From: an uncultured Muribaculaceae bacterium
Lineage (GTDB): Bacteria > Bacteroidota > Bacteroidia > Bacteroidales > Muribaculaceae
Assembly: GCA_910588245.1 (NCBI GenBank)
Contig: CAJUQP010000054.1
Location: 1-21,119 of the forward strand
Direction of reading: 5' to 3'
DNA: 21,119 nucleotides
The notes under the pieces are model-generated. The model did no database searches and was not told the origin of the DNA. It worked only from the letters and a program-made list of their open reading frames with translations. The first letter of the stretch is position 1, and each line of letters begins with the position of its first letter. This document shows positions 1 to 8,337 of the stretch, one piece after another. The position numbers were made by a program, and so were the translations under genes.

Positions 1-75
1 TGGTAGCCCATAGCAGAGTCGAACTGCTCTTTAGAGAATGAAAATCTCTCGTCCTAACCGATAGACGAATGGGCC
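1..75 (-). tRNA. tRNA-Glu (anticodon UUC)
   Basis: Read on the minus strand, the segment folds into a complete cloverleaf. The acceptor arms are GGCCCAT and ATGGGCT, the anticodon stem AGAGA/TCTCT encloses the 7-nt loop TTTTCAT, and the T stem AGCAG/CTGCT encloses TTCGACT. The loop places TTC at positions 34-36, which reads Glu codons. The discriminator base is A and the CCA end is encoded, occupying the first three bases of the window. Only one G-U pair is seen in the acceptor stem. Confidence 0.97.
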
Positions 76-117
76 ACAATAACGCAACTGCATCCATTCA
101 GACGCATTTTGCGACTG

Positions 118-149
118 CAAAGTTACGAGTTATTTGGATATTTTCCAAA
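118..149 (-). promoter_or_regulatory. Promoter of tRNA-Glu (Bacteroidetes type)
   Basis: On the minus strand TTTG (149-146) is followed after exactly 20 bp by TAACTTTG (125-118). This matches the Bacteroides primary sigma factor consensus TTTG-N19-21-TAnnTTTG. Transcription would begin near 111, about 35 nt before the mature tRNA 5' end. Confidence 0.8.
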
Positions 150-351
150 TTTTTCTGCTCAAAAACATCATTTTCCGCTGAAACTTACAAAAAAATGCCT
201 CCATCACCGGCGTTTCATCATAAAATGAAGTGGTTTATCAAGAATGAACCGCGGCTTGCCATAGCGACGCGGCAATGCCGTCGGGAGGCTGAGCAGCCGG
301 CGCGAGTGGCCGGAATGGCAGGTGTTGTGGCAGATTCGGGAAGAGATTTAG

Positions 352-371
352 AGCGCGTTCAAGAACGCGCT
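352..371. repeat. Perfect 9-bp inverted repeat
   Basis: AGCGCGTTC (352-360) and GAACGCGCT (363-371) are perfect reverse complements separated by AA, and TTT follows on the plus strand. The site lies 123 bp before the kinase start. It could be an operator or a short hairpin; the sequence does not decide. Confidence 0.6.
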
Positions 372-494
372 TTAACTATTCAGCAGTTTTCTACGTTAAT
401 AGAGCAGAGGGGATTCCATTCGGATCTCCTTCGGGCTGACCCAGGCCATAGACATCGATTAATAAATCTCCACACCCTCTCTCCGCATACCGTT

Positions 495-2165
495 ATGAAA
501 ATATACTGCAAGAATACCGAGACCTACGTCTCAGTGATAGGAGGCGAGAAAGTGATCGACCTTATCCCGCGGCTGCGCCGTGAGCTCCCCTTCTCCCCCA
601 TCTGTGCCCGCGTCAATAACAAGACGGAAGACTTATGTTTCCCGCTCTACTCTCCCAAGCAGGTGGAATTTCTGCCGTCAGACAGTCCTTCAGGCCACCG
701 CGTCTACGTCCGCTCGCTCTGCATGATGCTCTACAAGGCGGTGAAGGAGGTGCTCCCCGACACTCAGCTGCGCATCGAGCACTCCATGTCGTCGGGCTGG
801 TTCTGCCGTCTGCTCCGCGACGGCGAACCCGTGGAAGTCGACGATAAGGTGGCCGACGACCTTCTCGCGCACCTGCGCACAATGACAGAGTCTGACATCC
901 CCTTCCGCCGTAAGGAACACCTCACGGCCGACGTCATCGAGATGTTCCGGCGCCAGGGCCTCGACGACAAGGTGACGCTACTCGAGACCCTACACGAACT
1001 CTACACAACATACTATCGTCTCGGCGACCTCTCCGACTCCTACTACGGACCGTTAGCTCCGAGCACAGGATTCATACGCGACTTCGACCTCCGTCCGTAT
1101 AAAGACGGATTCCTCCTGTTCGCGGCCTCACGTGAGAAAACCGACGAGATCCTGAAGAAGAATCCACCGCAGGAGAAGATGTATAAGGCTTTCACCGACC
1201 AGCTGATGTTCAACCGGGTGATACAGGTAAAGAATGTCGGCGAGCTCAACACGGCGGTAAAGAACCGGCGCACGGCCGAGCTCATAAATGTGGCGGAGGC
1301 CATGCACGACAAGCTCCTCGGACGAATCAGCGACCAGATAGCAGCGCGGCGCAAGGAGGGGGGTGCCGGGATTGTACTCATAGCCGGCCCGTCATCTTCG
1401 GGGAAGACAACCTCCACGAAGCGTCTGGCCATACAGCTTATGACCAACCTCATAGTCCCCAAGATGATCTCGCTCGACGACTATTTCGTAGACCGCGAAC
1501 ACACGCCACTCGACGAGACCGGAGATTATGACTATGAGAGCCTCTATGCCCTCGACCTTGATCTCCTCAACTCCGACCTGCGTCGCCTCCTCGGCGGCGA
1601 GGAGATCAACCTCCCCACATATTCCTTCGAACTTGGCCGACGTATAGAACGCCATCGTCCGCTGAAGCTGGAGAGCAACGACGTGCTCCTCATCGAGGGG
1701 ATCCACGGTCTGAATCCGGAACTCACGGGGGCCATCAATCCCGACAACATCTTCAAGGTCTATGTATCGGCGCTCACCACTCTTAAAATCGACAGTCACA
1801 ACTGGATCTCCACGAGCGACAACCGTCTGCTGCGGCGCATCGTGCGCGACTACAAATACCGCCATACATCGGCGCTCGACACCATCAAGCGCTGGCCGAG
1901 CGTGCGTCGAGGTGAGGAGAAATGGATCTTCCCGTTCAGCGAGAACGCCGACGCCACGTTCAACTCCTCACTCATCTTCGAGCTCGGGGTCATGAAGGCC
2001 TATGCGGAGCCTGTGCTCCGCGATGTTCCCCGCGATGTCGTGCAGTATGCCGAGGCTTACCGTCTGCTCCGTTTTCTGAGCTACTTCGAGCCGATACCCG
2101 CCGACCAGATACCGACCACCTCCCTGCTGCGCGAATTCCTCGGCGGCTCCTCCTTCCGCTACTGA
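495..2165 (+). CDS. Nucleoside (uridine-type) kinase, long Bacteroidetes form
   Basis: The protein phosphorylates a nucleoside, probably uridine or cytidine, using NTP in the cytoplasm (pyrimidine salvage, from family knowledge). I place the start at the ATG at 495 (MKIYCKNTETYVSV, 556 aa); the open frame extends upstream into the tRNA, so longer starts are not credible. The C-terminal half carries the P-loop GPSSSGKTT near residues 297-305, then LDDYFVD (about 326-332) and LLIEGIHGLNPEL (about 397-409), as in phosphoribulokinase/uridine kinase folds. The first roughly 280 residues resemble the TGS/second-additional-domain region of threonyl-tRNA synthetase fused in front of the kinase, a layout known from nucleoside kinases of Bacteroidetes and some Firmicutes. 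It stands alone and is convergent with the exporter gene downstream. Exact substrate is not readable from sequence. Confidence 0.9.
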   Translation: MKIYCKNTETYVSVIGGEKVIDLIPRLRRELPFSPICARVNNKTEDLCFPLYSPKQVEFLPSDSPSGHRVYVRSLCMMLYKAVKEVLPDTQLRIEHSMSSGWFCRLLRDGEPVEVDDKVADDLLAHLRTMTESDIPFRRKEHLTADVIEMFRRQGLDDKVTLLETLHELYTTYYRLGDLSDSYYGPLAPSTGFIRDFDLRPYKDGFLLFAASREKTDEILKKNPPQEKMYKAFTDQLMFNRVIQVKNVGELNTAVKNRRTAELINVAEAMHDKLLGRISDQIAARRKEGGAGIVLIAGPSSSGKTTSTKRLAIQLMTNLIVPKMISLDDYFVDREHTPLDETGDYDYESLYALDLDLLNSDLRRLLGGEEINLPTYSFELGRRIERHRPLKLESNDVLLIEGIHGLNPELTGAINPDNIFKVYVSALTTLKIDSHNWISTSDNRLLRRIVRDYKYRHTSALDTIKRWPSVRRGEEKWIFPFSENADATFNSSLIFELGVMKAYAEPVLRDVPRDVVQYAEAYRLLRFLSYFEPIPADQIPTTSLLREFLGGSSFRY

Positions 2166-2183
2166 TCGAGGCAAAGCTTCGAT
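2165..2183 (+). terminator. Short hairpin at the kinase stop codon
   Basis: ATCGAGGC (2165-2172) pairs with GCTTCGAT (2176-2183) across an AAA loop, eight pairs including one G-U. No T tract follows, so it may only assist the better candidate just downstream. Confidence 0.35.
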
Positions 2184-2197
2184 GTGCCTTGTCCTGG

Positions 2198-2230
2198 AAA
2201 GTGTTGACCGCCAAGATTCAACATTTTTCA
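2198..2230 (+). terminator. Intrinsic terminator of the nucleoside kinase
   Basis: TGTTGA (2202-2207) pairs with TCAACA (2218-2223), and flanking AAAG/TTTT can extend the stem by four pairs including one G-U. Five T residues (2224-2228) follow on the plus strand. It sits between two convergent genes. Confidence 0.6.
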
Positions 2231-2271
2231 ATAGTTACCCGGTCTTTCCTCTATCACATACAGACTGTCTG

Positions 2272-4440
2272 TCATACCGACAGTTGGAGCTGATTCCTCA
2301 CGAGACGCCAGTAGTTTCCGCGGAGTTCGATAAGCTCCTCGTGTGTGCCGGATTCCTCTATCCTTCCGTCCTTGATATATATTATCCGGTCGGCGTCTAT
2401 AACCGTGCTCAGCCTGTGGGCCGCCACCACGATTGTCCTGCCCCTGCCGAATTTCCTGAGGTTCTCCACGATAAGGCGCTCGTTGTTGGCATCCAGTGAT
2501 GAGGTCGCCTCGTCAAGGAACAGTATGTCGGGGTTCTTGTACATGGCCCTGGCGATCATCAGCCGCTGCTTCTGCCCCCCGCTCAGCTCCATGCCGGTCA
2601 CTCCGAGCCGCGTGTTGATCGACATCGGTATCTTCTCCACGAAATCCCTGAGCCCGACCAGCTCCAGCATCTCCCAGGCCTTGCCGACATCGGGTCTCTC
2701 CTCCGACAGGGAGATGTTCTCGAGGATGGAGCCGGTGAATATCTTTCCCGACTGCATCACGACCCCGCAGTGCGAGAGCCATCCGCTGTTGTCAAGCTCC
2801 CCGGCGGGGACACCCCCGAGCTCCAGACTGCCTTTCTGCGGCATGTAGAACCCGAGCATCAGCTTGATGAGCGTCGTCTTCCCGCATCCGCTCTCGCCGA
2901 CCAGGGCCGTTGTCCGCCCCTCACCGATATCGAGCGACATGTCCCTTATGACAAACGGCGAGCCGGTGCCGGGATACTTGAACCATATGTTCTCCATATG
3001 TATCGAGGGGGCGGCGGGCCGGCGGTTTCCGGCAGGCTCCCTGCTGTCGTCCACGACCTCCTCTATGCGCCCGTAGGAGAGCATCGCCTTCTGCACGGTG
3101 GAGAAGGATGACGATATGGTGTTGAACGGCACCGCCAGGCGTCCGGTGATATAGCTCACCGTCATCATTATGCCCAGACTGATGTCTCCCTCAATGACCA
3201 TGACGGCGCACATGCCGGTTATGCCCAGATCCTTCAGGGTGGCCAGCAGGGATCTGCCCCCCGATTCCGCCGTGCCGAGCCGGGCGCTCCTCATCGAGGC
3301 CCTGTTGAGGGTCTGCTGCACGCGCCTCCATTTCGCCACCCTCACGTCCTCGGCGTTGTTCACCTTCAGCTCGTCCATCCCGTTTGTTATCTCGTAGGCG
3401 TGGTTCCGGTTTTCCGCCTGGCCGGCGAACAGGGTGCAGTCAATGGCCCTCCGGCGGCTGAGGAAGAGGTATCCCCAGCATATCTCGAGGATAGATATGG
3501 TGGAGAAGGTCAGGAATATGACCGGGGAATAGGCGCAGAGCAGCACGGAGAAGACCACGAGGCTTACCAGGGTGGTCAGCAGGTTGGCGGGGAAGGATAT
3601 CAGGAAATCCTTTATCCTTGACTGGTCGTCGATTTTCTGGATGAAATCCGAGCTCACCTTCCTGTCGAAGAAGGAGACCGGGAACCTCACGAGACGCGAC
3701 AGGAAATCGGTCACCATCCCATAGTTCACGTCAAGCCCCAGGCGCGTCATTATCATGCCGGCTGACAGCGAGGCGACGATCCTTCCGGAGGCGACCGCCA
3801 GCTGCGAGGCCACGAGCATCCATACGAGTCCCATGTCGCGAAGTCCTATACCCTCGTCGACGGTGCGTTTCAACAGCAGCGGGATGCAGAGATCCGCGGC
3901 CATCAGCAGCATCGACAGGATGACGACAGTGATGAACCTGGCGCTGTAGGCGCTTATGAAACGGGAGACGTAACGCATGAAATCGCGGAAAGGGGCCGAC
4001 CTGTCGGGCTGCGCCGTGTCAAAACCGTCGCCCGGTTCAACGAGTATCGCGAGCCCCCTGTCATGCCCCTCCGGTATCCAGCTCCTGCGGAATTCCGACT
4101 CCCTGTAGACAATCTTCCCCACCGAAGGGTCGGCGATGTGGTATCGGCGCCCCCTTTTCCCGATACGGTAAAGCACCACGAAGTGCCTCTGGTCCCAGTA
4201 GAGGATCGCCGGGAAGGGGAGGCGTCCGACCGCCTCCATCCCTATCTTCACGCCGGCGGCATCCATCCCGATCCTGGAGCAGCAGTCGATCACGTCGCGC
4301 ACGGAGACACCGAGGCGGCTCATGTCGCACATGCCTCTGAGGGCACGTGCCGACACGCGCTTGCCGTAATGGCGTGCGATCATGCGCACACAGGTGAGTC
4401 CGCAATCGGAATGTTCGAGCTGTTGGTATGTCCTGAACAT
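2272..4440 (-). CDS. C39-peptidase ABC exporter (peptidase-containing peptide transporter)
   Basis: This 722-aa inner-membrane exporter cleaves double-glycine leaders and pumps the mature peptide out using ATP. Residues 1-140 are a C39 papain-like protease: Gln7 (oxyanion hole) and Cys13 in QLEHSDCG, His86 in RHFVVLY, and Asp104 in HIADP, so the triad is intact. Residues from about 155 to 440 form the membrane-spanning ABC exporter domain. The nucleotide-binding domain shows the Walker A GESGCGKTT (about 513-521), the signature LSGGQKQR (about 617-624) and Walker B ILFLDEATSSLD (about 638-649). It is last in the RiPP gene set, 37 nt after the outer-membrane protein gene. No HlyD-type adaptor gene is adjacent, which is unusual for Gram-negative exporters of this class. 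The cognate substrate is inferred to be the peptide at 8104-8337. Confidence 0.95.
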   Translation of the reverse strand: MFRTYQQLEHSDCGLTCVRMIARHYGKRVSARALRGMCDMSRLGVSVRDVIDCCSRIGMDAAGVKIGMEAVGRLPFPAILYWDQRHFVVLYRIGKRGRRYHIADPSVGKIVYRESEFRRSWIPEGHDRGLAILVEPGDGFDTAQPDRSAPFRDFMRYVSRFISAYSARFITVVILSMLLMAADLCIPLLLKRTVDEGIGLRDMGLVWMLVASQLAVASGRIVASLSAGMIMTRLGLDVNYGMVTDFLSRLVRFPVSFFDRKVSSDFIQKIDDQSRIKDFLISFPANLLTTLVSLVVFSVLLCAYSPVIFLTFSTISILEICWGYLFLSRRRAIDCTLFAGQAENRNHAYEITNGMDELKVNNAEDVRVAKWRRVQQTLNRASMRSARLGTAESGGRSLLATLKDLGITGMCAVMVIEGDISLGIMMTVSYITGRLAVPFNTISSSFSTVQKAMLSYGRIEEVVDDSREPAGNRRPAAPSIHMENIWFKYPGTGSPFVIRDMSLDIGEGRTTALVGESGCGKTTLIKLMLGFYMPQKGSLELGGVPAGELDNSGWLSHCGVVMQSGKIFTGSILENISLSEERPDVGKAWEMLELVGLRDFVEKIPMSINTRLGVTGMELSGGQKQRLMIARAMYKNPDILFLDEATSSLDANNERLIVENLRKFGRGRTIVVAAHRLSTVIDADRIIYIKDGRIEESGTHEELIELRGNYWRLVRNQLQLSV

Positions 4441-4477
4441 GGGGGACGCGTGTTTATGTTGTCAGGATGTGCGGGGG

Positions 4478-6613
4478 TTACATGTCGATGACACCGGTCT
4501 CGATGCCGAGGGGATTGTCGATCTCGATATTCCTCTTGACCTTCTTTCCGAATCCGACCGTGTATGTCAGGGTCACGCACAGGTAGCGCGCGTTCATCAG
4601 GTTCTCACGGTATGACTGAAAGGCTCCCGCCCATGTCCAGACCCTCTCCTTGCGACGTCGGTGGAAGATATCCTCCATGCTCACGTTGACGTATAAGTCT
4701 CCGTTACCGTATGCGAGGCTTGCAAACCAGTCTTCCGTGGTCCTGTAGAGTTTCGAGCCGCTATCGGTGAGGAATTTCTCCTTTCCTCCGTAGCCTGCCG
4801 AGACCTCGAAGTTGCCGAGGGTCAGCGAAGAGCTCCCCCTCATGCGGAACGTCGTCATCGAGCGTGAGAAATCGCCGTGGGCGCGGGTATGCCGCACCAC
4901 GGGATGCAGCGTGATCCTCCACCGGCCGTCAAACAGCCTGAAGACGGTAGTGAAATCCCATTGCAGGCAGTTGAGGCTTGGCCCGTTTATCTCCCTGCGC
5001 ACAAGACCCTCCATCCCCTCGGGTGCTTTCTCGTAGAAAGGGAGGATGTCGCCGCGGTCGAGGCTCCACCACAAGGAATTGTTGAATTTCAGCCAATCAA
5101 AGGGTATCCAGGTCTGGTCGGTGGAGAGCCACCATTTGTCCGAGCCCCTGAGCGAGGGGTTGCCGGTGGCCCAGATGAGCTCGGTCTGCCGTACTGTCAC
5201 GTCGCTCGAGGCGCTGGCCGGGGGATAATTCCGGAAATAGGACACATCGCCGCTGGCATAGAATCTGGATGACGGGCTCCAGTTTATGTTCAGCGTTGCC
5301 CTCGGGGTGACATGTGTCTGCTGCGGATTGTCCCCCGATTTCCAGTAGGCCGCGGTGAGCCCGGGGCGGAAATTGAGCTGGAACCGGTCTGACAGCGCCC
5401 AGTAAAGGTTGAGGTTGGCATACGTCTCACCCCTGCGCTGCCGCGACACTGTCTGCGTGGAGCCGGAGTAGCCGGTGTCATACCAGTTCATGAATGTGTT
5501 GACCTCGAAGAATGTCGCTATCCTCCCGTTGGGGCGCCAGAATATCTGCGCGAAGCCGCGGGCGTAGTTCACGTCCTCCTCAGTGATGTTGACGATCGGA
5601 TCCAGCGCGTCCTGCGCGTATGAGTAGGCGGCGTCGTTGTGGAAGTGGGCGTAGCCCCATCTGGCGTAGAACCTCCATTTGTCGGTCAGCCTTATGTTGT
5701 AGAACCCCGACAGCTGCGGGCTCAGCGAGTGCCCCGATGTCCGGGAGAATGAACTTCCCGCAGGGAACAGTGCGGGATTCCAGGCGAGGGAGCCCTCCGT
5801 GGCGGTGCCGGGATTGTTGCCCCACACGAGCGATGCGGTGTGGGTCATGATGTTGTCGCCGTCATTGTATCGGGCGTTGAATGTCGCTCCGGCCTTGTCC
5901 GAGCGCTCCACATACCTCTCGGAGAATGTCTTGTCGATGAGGTCATACGCTTTCCCGTCATAGAGGATATCTTCATATGTCTCGCAGCCTGTGGACGACC
6001 CGGTATGGTCGCGGCTGTAGCCGGCGTCGGCTGTCAGTCCGAAGGTCATCCTCCGGTATTCCACCTTCGAGGTCGCCTTGTATCTCCCGCTGTTTCGGAT
6101 CTGCTGGAAGGCGTTGACGCGGGCCACGCCTCCGGACTCGTAACGCCTCATCACGAAATTGACGGCGCATTCCACCCCCTCGAACCTCGGATCCGCGGGA
6201 TTGTCCATATACTCCACCCTCAGCGCCTCCTTCGGCCAGAACGCGTCAAGGTCGGTGCTCTCGGCCCTCACGCCGTTTATGAAGACAGTCACTTTCTGTC
6301 CCCTGACATTCCTTATTTCCTTGCCCTCCACGTTGAGGAGGGGTATCTGCATGTGCCTGAGCAGCGACGCCGCGTCGTTCGAGAGGTTGCGGTCGCTTTT
6401 CTGCGGTAGGAAGACGGCCTTGTCACCCTCCACCCAGGCATTCCTGCTCTTCACCACGAGCTCCTGGAGCCTTGTCACTTTCGTTGAGTCGGGAGTCGCG
6501 GAGGAGGTTGCTTTCTCTGCGGGTGATCCCTTCCCGGAATTCTCTTCCTGGGCAACCATGCATATGTGGGATATGCATAAAAACAGGATTGCGATGATTG
6601 TCTTGGTTTTCAT
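4478..6613 (-). CDS. Outer-membrane plug/beta-barrel protein of the RiPP locus
   Basis: A 711-aa protein with a signal peptide (MKTKTIIAILFLCISHICMVAQ, likely cleaved after Gln22). After a short Ser/Thr/Glu-rich linker comes a plug-like segment (about 48-160: LQELVVKS, VTVFINGVRAE, LRVEYMDNPADPRFEG) resembling TonB-dependent receptor plugs. The rest (about 165-695) alternates polar and aromatic strands such as KWRFYARWGYAHF and RFQLNFRPGLTAAYW, typical of a C-terminal outer-membrane beta-barrel of the Bacteroidetes OMP family. It lacks the N-terminal carboxypeptidase-like domain of SusC proteins, has no SusD partner, and does not end in the usual aromatic residue. It lies 50 nt after the maturase gene and 37 nt before the exporter. 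From position it may release the peptide through the outer membrane or take it back up; this is inference. Confidence 0.85.
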   Translation of the reverse strand: MKTKTIIAILFLCISHICMVAQEENSGKGSPAEKATSSATPDSTKVTRLQELVVKSRNAWVEGDKAVFLPQKSDRNLSNDAASLLRHMQIPLLNVEGKEIRNVRGQKVTVFINGVRAESTDLDAFWPKEALRVEYMDNPADPRFEGVECAVNFVMRRYESGGVARVNAFQQIRNSGRYKATSKVEYRRMTFGLTADAGYSRDHTGSSTGCETYEDILYDGKAYDLIDKTFSERYVERSDKAGATFNARYNDGDNIMTHTASLVWGNNPGTATEGSLAWNPALFPAGSSFSRTSGHSLSPQLSGFYNIRLTDKWRFYARWGYAHFHNDAAYSYAQDALDPIVNITEEDVNYARGFAQIFWRPNGRIATFFEVNTFMNWYDTGYSGSTQTVSRQRRGETYANLNLYWALSDRFQLNFRPGLTAAYWKSGDNPQQTHVTPRATLNINWSPSSRFYASGDVSYFRNYPPASASSDVTVRQTELIWATGNPSLRGSDKWWLSTDQTWIPFDWLKFNNSLWWSLDRGDILPFYEKAPEGMEGLVRREINGPSLNCLQWDFTTVFRLFDGRWRITLHPVVRHTRAHGDFSRSMTTFRMRGSSSLTLGNFEVSAGYGGKEKFLTDSGSKLYRTTEDWFASLAYGNGDLYVNVSMEDIFHRRRKERVWTWAGAFQSYRENLMNARYLCVTLTYTVGFGKKVKRNIEIDNPLGIETGVIDM

Positions 6614-6663
6614 GATATAGGGTTTTGTGGTTAAATAAACGAACTATATATTTTCCCTGATAC

Positions 6664-7959
6664 TTACCGGCAATAACAGTGCTCGAAGATATCAAGGACT
6701 ATATCGTCCTTGTCCTTTTCGGAATAATTGAAGACACACCTCTCCTTGTCGTCAGCTTCCATCGCTCTCTGCCGGCATCCTCCCCCGCATATGGGCGCGA
6801 TACGGCATGTGCGGCAGACAGCCTTCGCCATCTTGGCGTTGAGTCTCCTCTCATATCTGGCTTTGTCGAAGATGAGTGTCCCGGATTCCGAGAGGTGTCC
6901 TATGCTGTTGGCGTCATTGAAATCCCTGGCGGTGCAGCCGAACAGCCTTCCGTCATAATTGATGAGGACATGGTTTCTCTTGTCGCCGTAACACGGATAT
7001 CTCACATGGGAGGGGATGTAGTTCGGGATCACATGGAATCCTGCCTGTGTGAACATGTGTCTCACCTCGAGCGCCCTGTCTTCTGTCTCGTCTTTCCCGG
7101 TGGCCCTGTCCTGCCACACCCGCTGGAGGTCTATCCTGATGTTCCGCCTTGCTTTCTCAGGTAGATGTCTCAGGTCCTCACATATCCTTGCCACGGTCCC
7201 GAGGTTGGCCGACGTGAAGTTTATCCTCAGGATTATGTCGGCTCCATTCTCAGCCAGCCTTGTCACCGCCGATAGGATATCGTCGTAACTGCCCCGGCCA
7301 CCCTTGTGGAAACGGACTTTGTCGTGGCTCTCCTTACCTCCGTCAAGGGTTATCTGGAAACCGGGATTGAATTCCTTCAGGAACCCGATATAGTCATCAT
7401 TCACGAGAGAGCCGTTTGACGTGAAATTGCATGTGAGTCTCACGCCGTGGCTGTCTGTCATGGATTTAGCGTATTCCAGGATGGGACGCACGGTGTCGTT
7501 GAAATGCAACAACGGCTCTCCTCCGAAGAAACCGATGCGGAGCACCTTTATTTCAGGCCTGGAATCAAGAAGCTTTGAAATGAATGACCGCGTTGCGTTG
7601 ATTGTATTCCCAGACATCACGGATCCCGGTAGATGATTCTCATAACAATACCAGCAACGGAAATTGCAGTCGAGGGTCGGATTGATATGCAGTATGTATT
7701 CGTTGCGGTTGTTTTCCATTTCAGATATCAGATTCAAAAGTTTTTGAGGCTCGTCGACATCGTCATCTATAATGACGCCAGCCTCAATCATGCGGTTAAA
7801 ATCTGGCAAATCAACATCTTTTTCATCTATTCCCTCTCCTCCATCATTCAATATGACAGATTTGTCCTTGAAGACTATAAACTTTTCAGTGAGAGAATTA
7901 TAAATCAAGGTATGCCGACCGGATATAGTAATAACGGAATTATAGTGACTGTATTTCAT
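6664..7959 (-). CDS. Radical SAM/SPASM peptide maturase
   Basis: A 431-aa enzyme that should use S-adenosylmethionine and iron-sulfur clusters to install a radical-based crosslink in a peptide. The SAM cluster is Cys98, Cys102, Cys105 (CNFRCWYC, Cx3Cx2C) and the SAM-binding GGEP is at 146-149. The C-terminal SPASM set is complete: Cys323-x13-Gly-x4-Cys342, then Cys382-x2-Cys385-x5-Cys391-x3-Cys395-x12-Cys408, enough for two auxiliary clusters. Residues 1-85 look like a small winged-helix recognition domain (IYNSLTEKFIVF, LPDFNRMIEAGVII), as in other maturases that grip a leader. It starts 144 nt after the putative precursor and is followed by outer-membrane and exporter genes, which supports a RiPP role. 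The 5' part is visibly more AT-rich than the housekeeping genes. The bond formed is unknown; a Cys thioether is plausible given the substrate. Confidence 0.93.
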   Translation of the reverse strand: MKYSHYNSVITISGRHTLIYNSLTEKFIVFKDKSVILNDGGEGIDEKDVDLPDFNRMIEAGVIIDDDVDEPQKLLNLISEMENNRNEYILHINPTLDCNFRCWYCYENHLPGSVMSGNTINATRSFISKLLDSRPEIKVLRIGFFGGEPLLHFNDTVRPILEYAKSMTDSHGVRLTCNFTSNGSLVNDDYIGFLKEFNPGFQITLDGGKESHDKVRFHKGGRGSYDDILSAVTRLAENGADIILRINFTSANLGTVARICEDLRHLPEKARRNIRIDLQRVWQDRATGKDETEDRALEVRHMFTQAGFHVIPNYIPSHVRYPCYGDKRNHVLINYDGRLFGCTARDFNDANSIGHLSESGTLIFDKARYERRLNAKMAKAVCRTCRIAPICGGGCRQRAMEADDKERCVFNYSEKDKDDIVLDIFEHCYCR

Positions 7960-7990
7960 GATATGCAGGATTATGGTAATTTTTTTAATA

Positions 7991-8035
7991 ATGGAGGGTT
8001 GATTCTTGCAATATTGGCGTAGTTCAACCCTCCAT
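7991..8035 (-). promoter_or_regulatory. 12-bp stem hairpin between precursor and maturase genes
   Basis: ATGGAGGGTTGA (7991-8002) and TCAACCCTCCAT (8024-8035) are perfect reverse complements around a 21-nt loop. On the transcribed minus strand it is followed by TATTAAAAAAATT, which is A-rich rather than T-rich, so it is not a textbook terminator. A hairpin here could stabilise or attenuate the transcript so that precursor exceeds maturase; that role is inference. Confidence 0.65.
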
Positions 8036-8103
8036 TTGATTTCATTTATGCTTTACTGGTATGGTCATCGGTGAGTCATGATGGTCATTGACATCCAATG
8101 ATA

Positions 8104-8337
8104 TCATCCGCATCCGGTATTTCCTCCTTCATTTCCTCCACCGCTCCCTTGATTTCCTCCGCCAGTGTTCTCGCATCCGGACTTATTATCCGTAAAGCCG
8201 CAGTTTTGGGTATTTTTACAATCCTTGGCATTAAGTGTGCAGCCTTCGCTATCCGAATTCTTACATCCTGTTCCATTTGCCCCACCGATAGCATCGAGAT
8301 CGGCTGTCAGCAGGAATGACTGACTCTCAACACTCAT
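8104..8337 (-). CDS. Putative RiPP precursor, double-glycine leader and Cys/Gly/Asn-rich core
   Basis: A 77-aa peptide starting at the ATG at 8337. The N-terminal part (SQSFLLTADLDAIGGA) fits the leader consensus L-x3-[DE]-L-x2-I-x-G-[GA]: Leu9, Asp13, Leu14, Ile17, Gly19, Ala20, predicting cleavage after Ala20 by the C39 exporter encoded downstream. The remaining 57 residues hold six Cys (25, 33, 40, 46, 55, 76), many Gly and Asn, a single Phe, no Trp or Tyr, and a glycine-rich tail with spaced GGG/GG runs ending GCG. It immediately precedes a radical SAM/SPASM maturase, so it is the obvious substrate. The reading frame continues upstream as plausible leader but meets a TGA (8374-8376), so the true start is uncertain. 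Too short and low-complexity for family assignment by eye; it resembles Bacteroidales Cys-rich radical SAM-modified peptides. Confidence 0.75.
   Translation of the reverse strand: MSVESQSFLLTADLDAIGGANGTGCKNSDSEGCTLNAKDCKNTQNCGFTDNKSGCENTGGGNQGSGGGNEGGNTGCG

Larger units (their letters stand above)
76..494. other. Gene-free stretch between tRNA-Glu and the nucleoside kinase
   Basis: No convincing gene is seen here. The open frame of the kinase runs through it back into the tRNA, but the translation before 495 is low-complexity and unlike any domain. The stretch holds the tRNA promoter and a perfect inverted repeat at 352-371. I found no TAnnTTTG match on the plus strand, so the kinase promoter is not located. 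Confidence 0.7.

Noticed and set aside
69..494. N-terminal extension of the nucleoside kinase frame into the tRNA region
   Set aside because: The ATG at 69 lies inside tRNA-Glu, and the translation up to 494 is noise; family similarity begins at the ATG at 495.
8085..8294. A 69-codon minus-strand frame overlapping the peptide precursor (LAEEIKGAVEEMKEE)
   Set aside because: It has helical-looking composition, but the overlapping frame has a classic double-glycine leader and Cys-rich core beside matching enzymes; both are unlikely to be selected at once.
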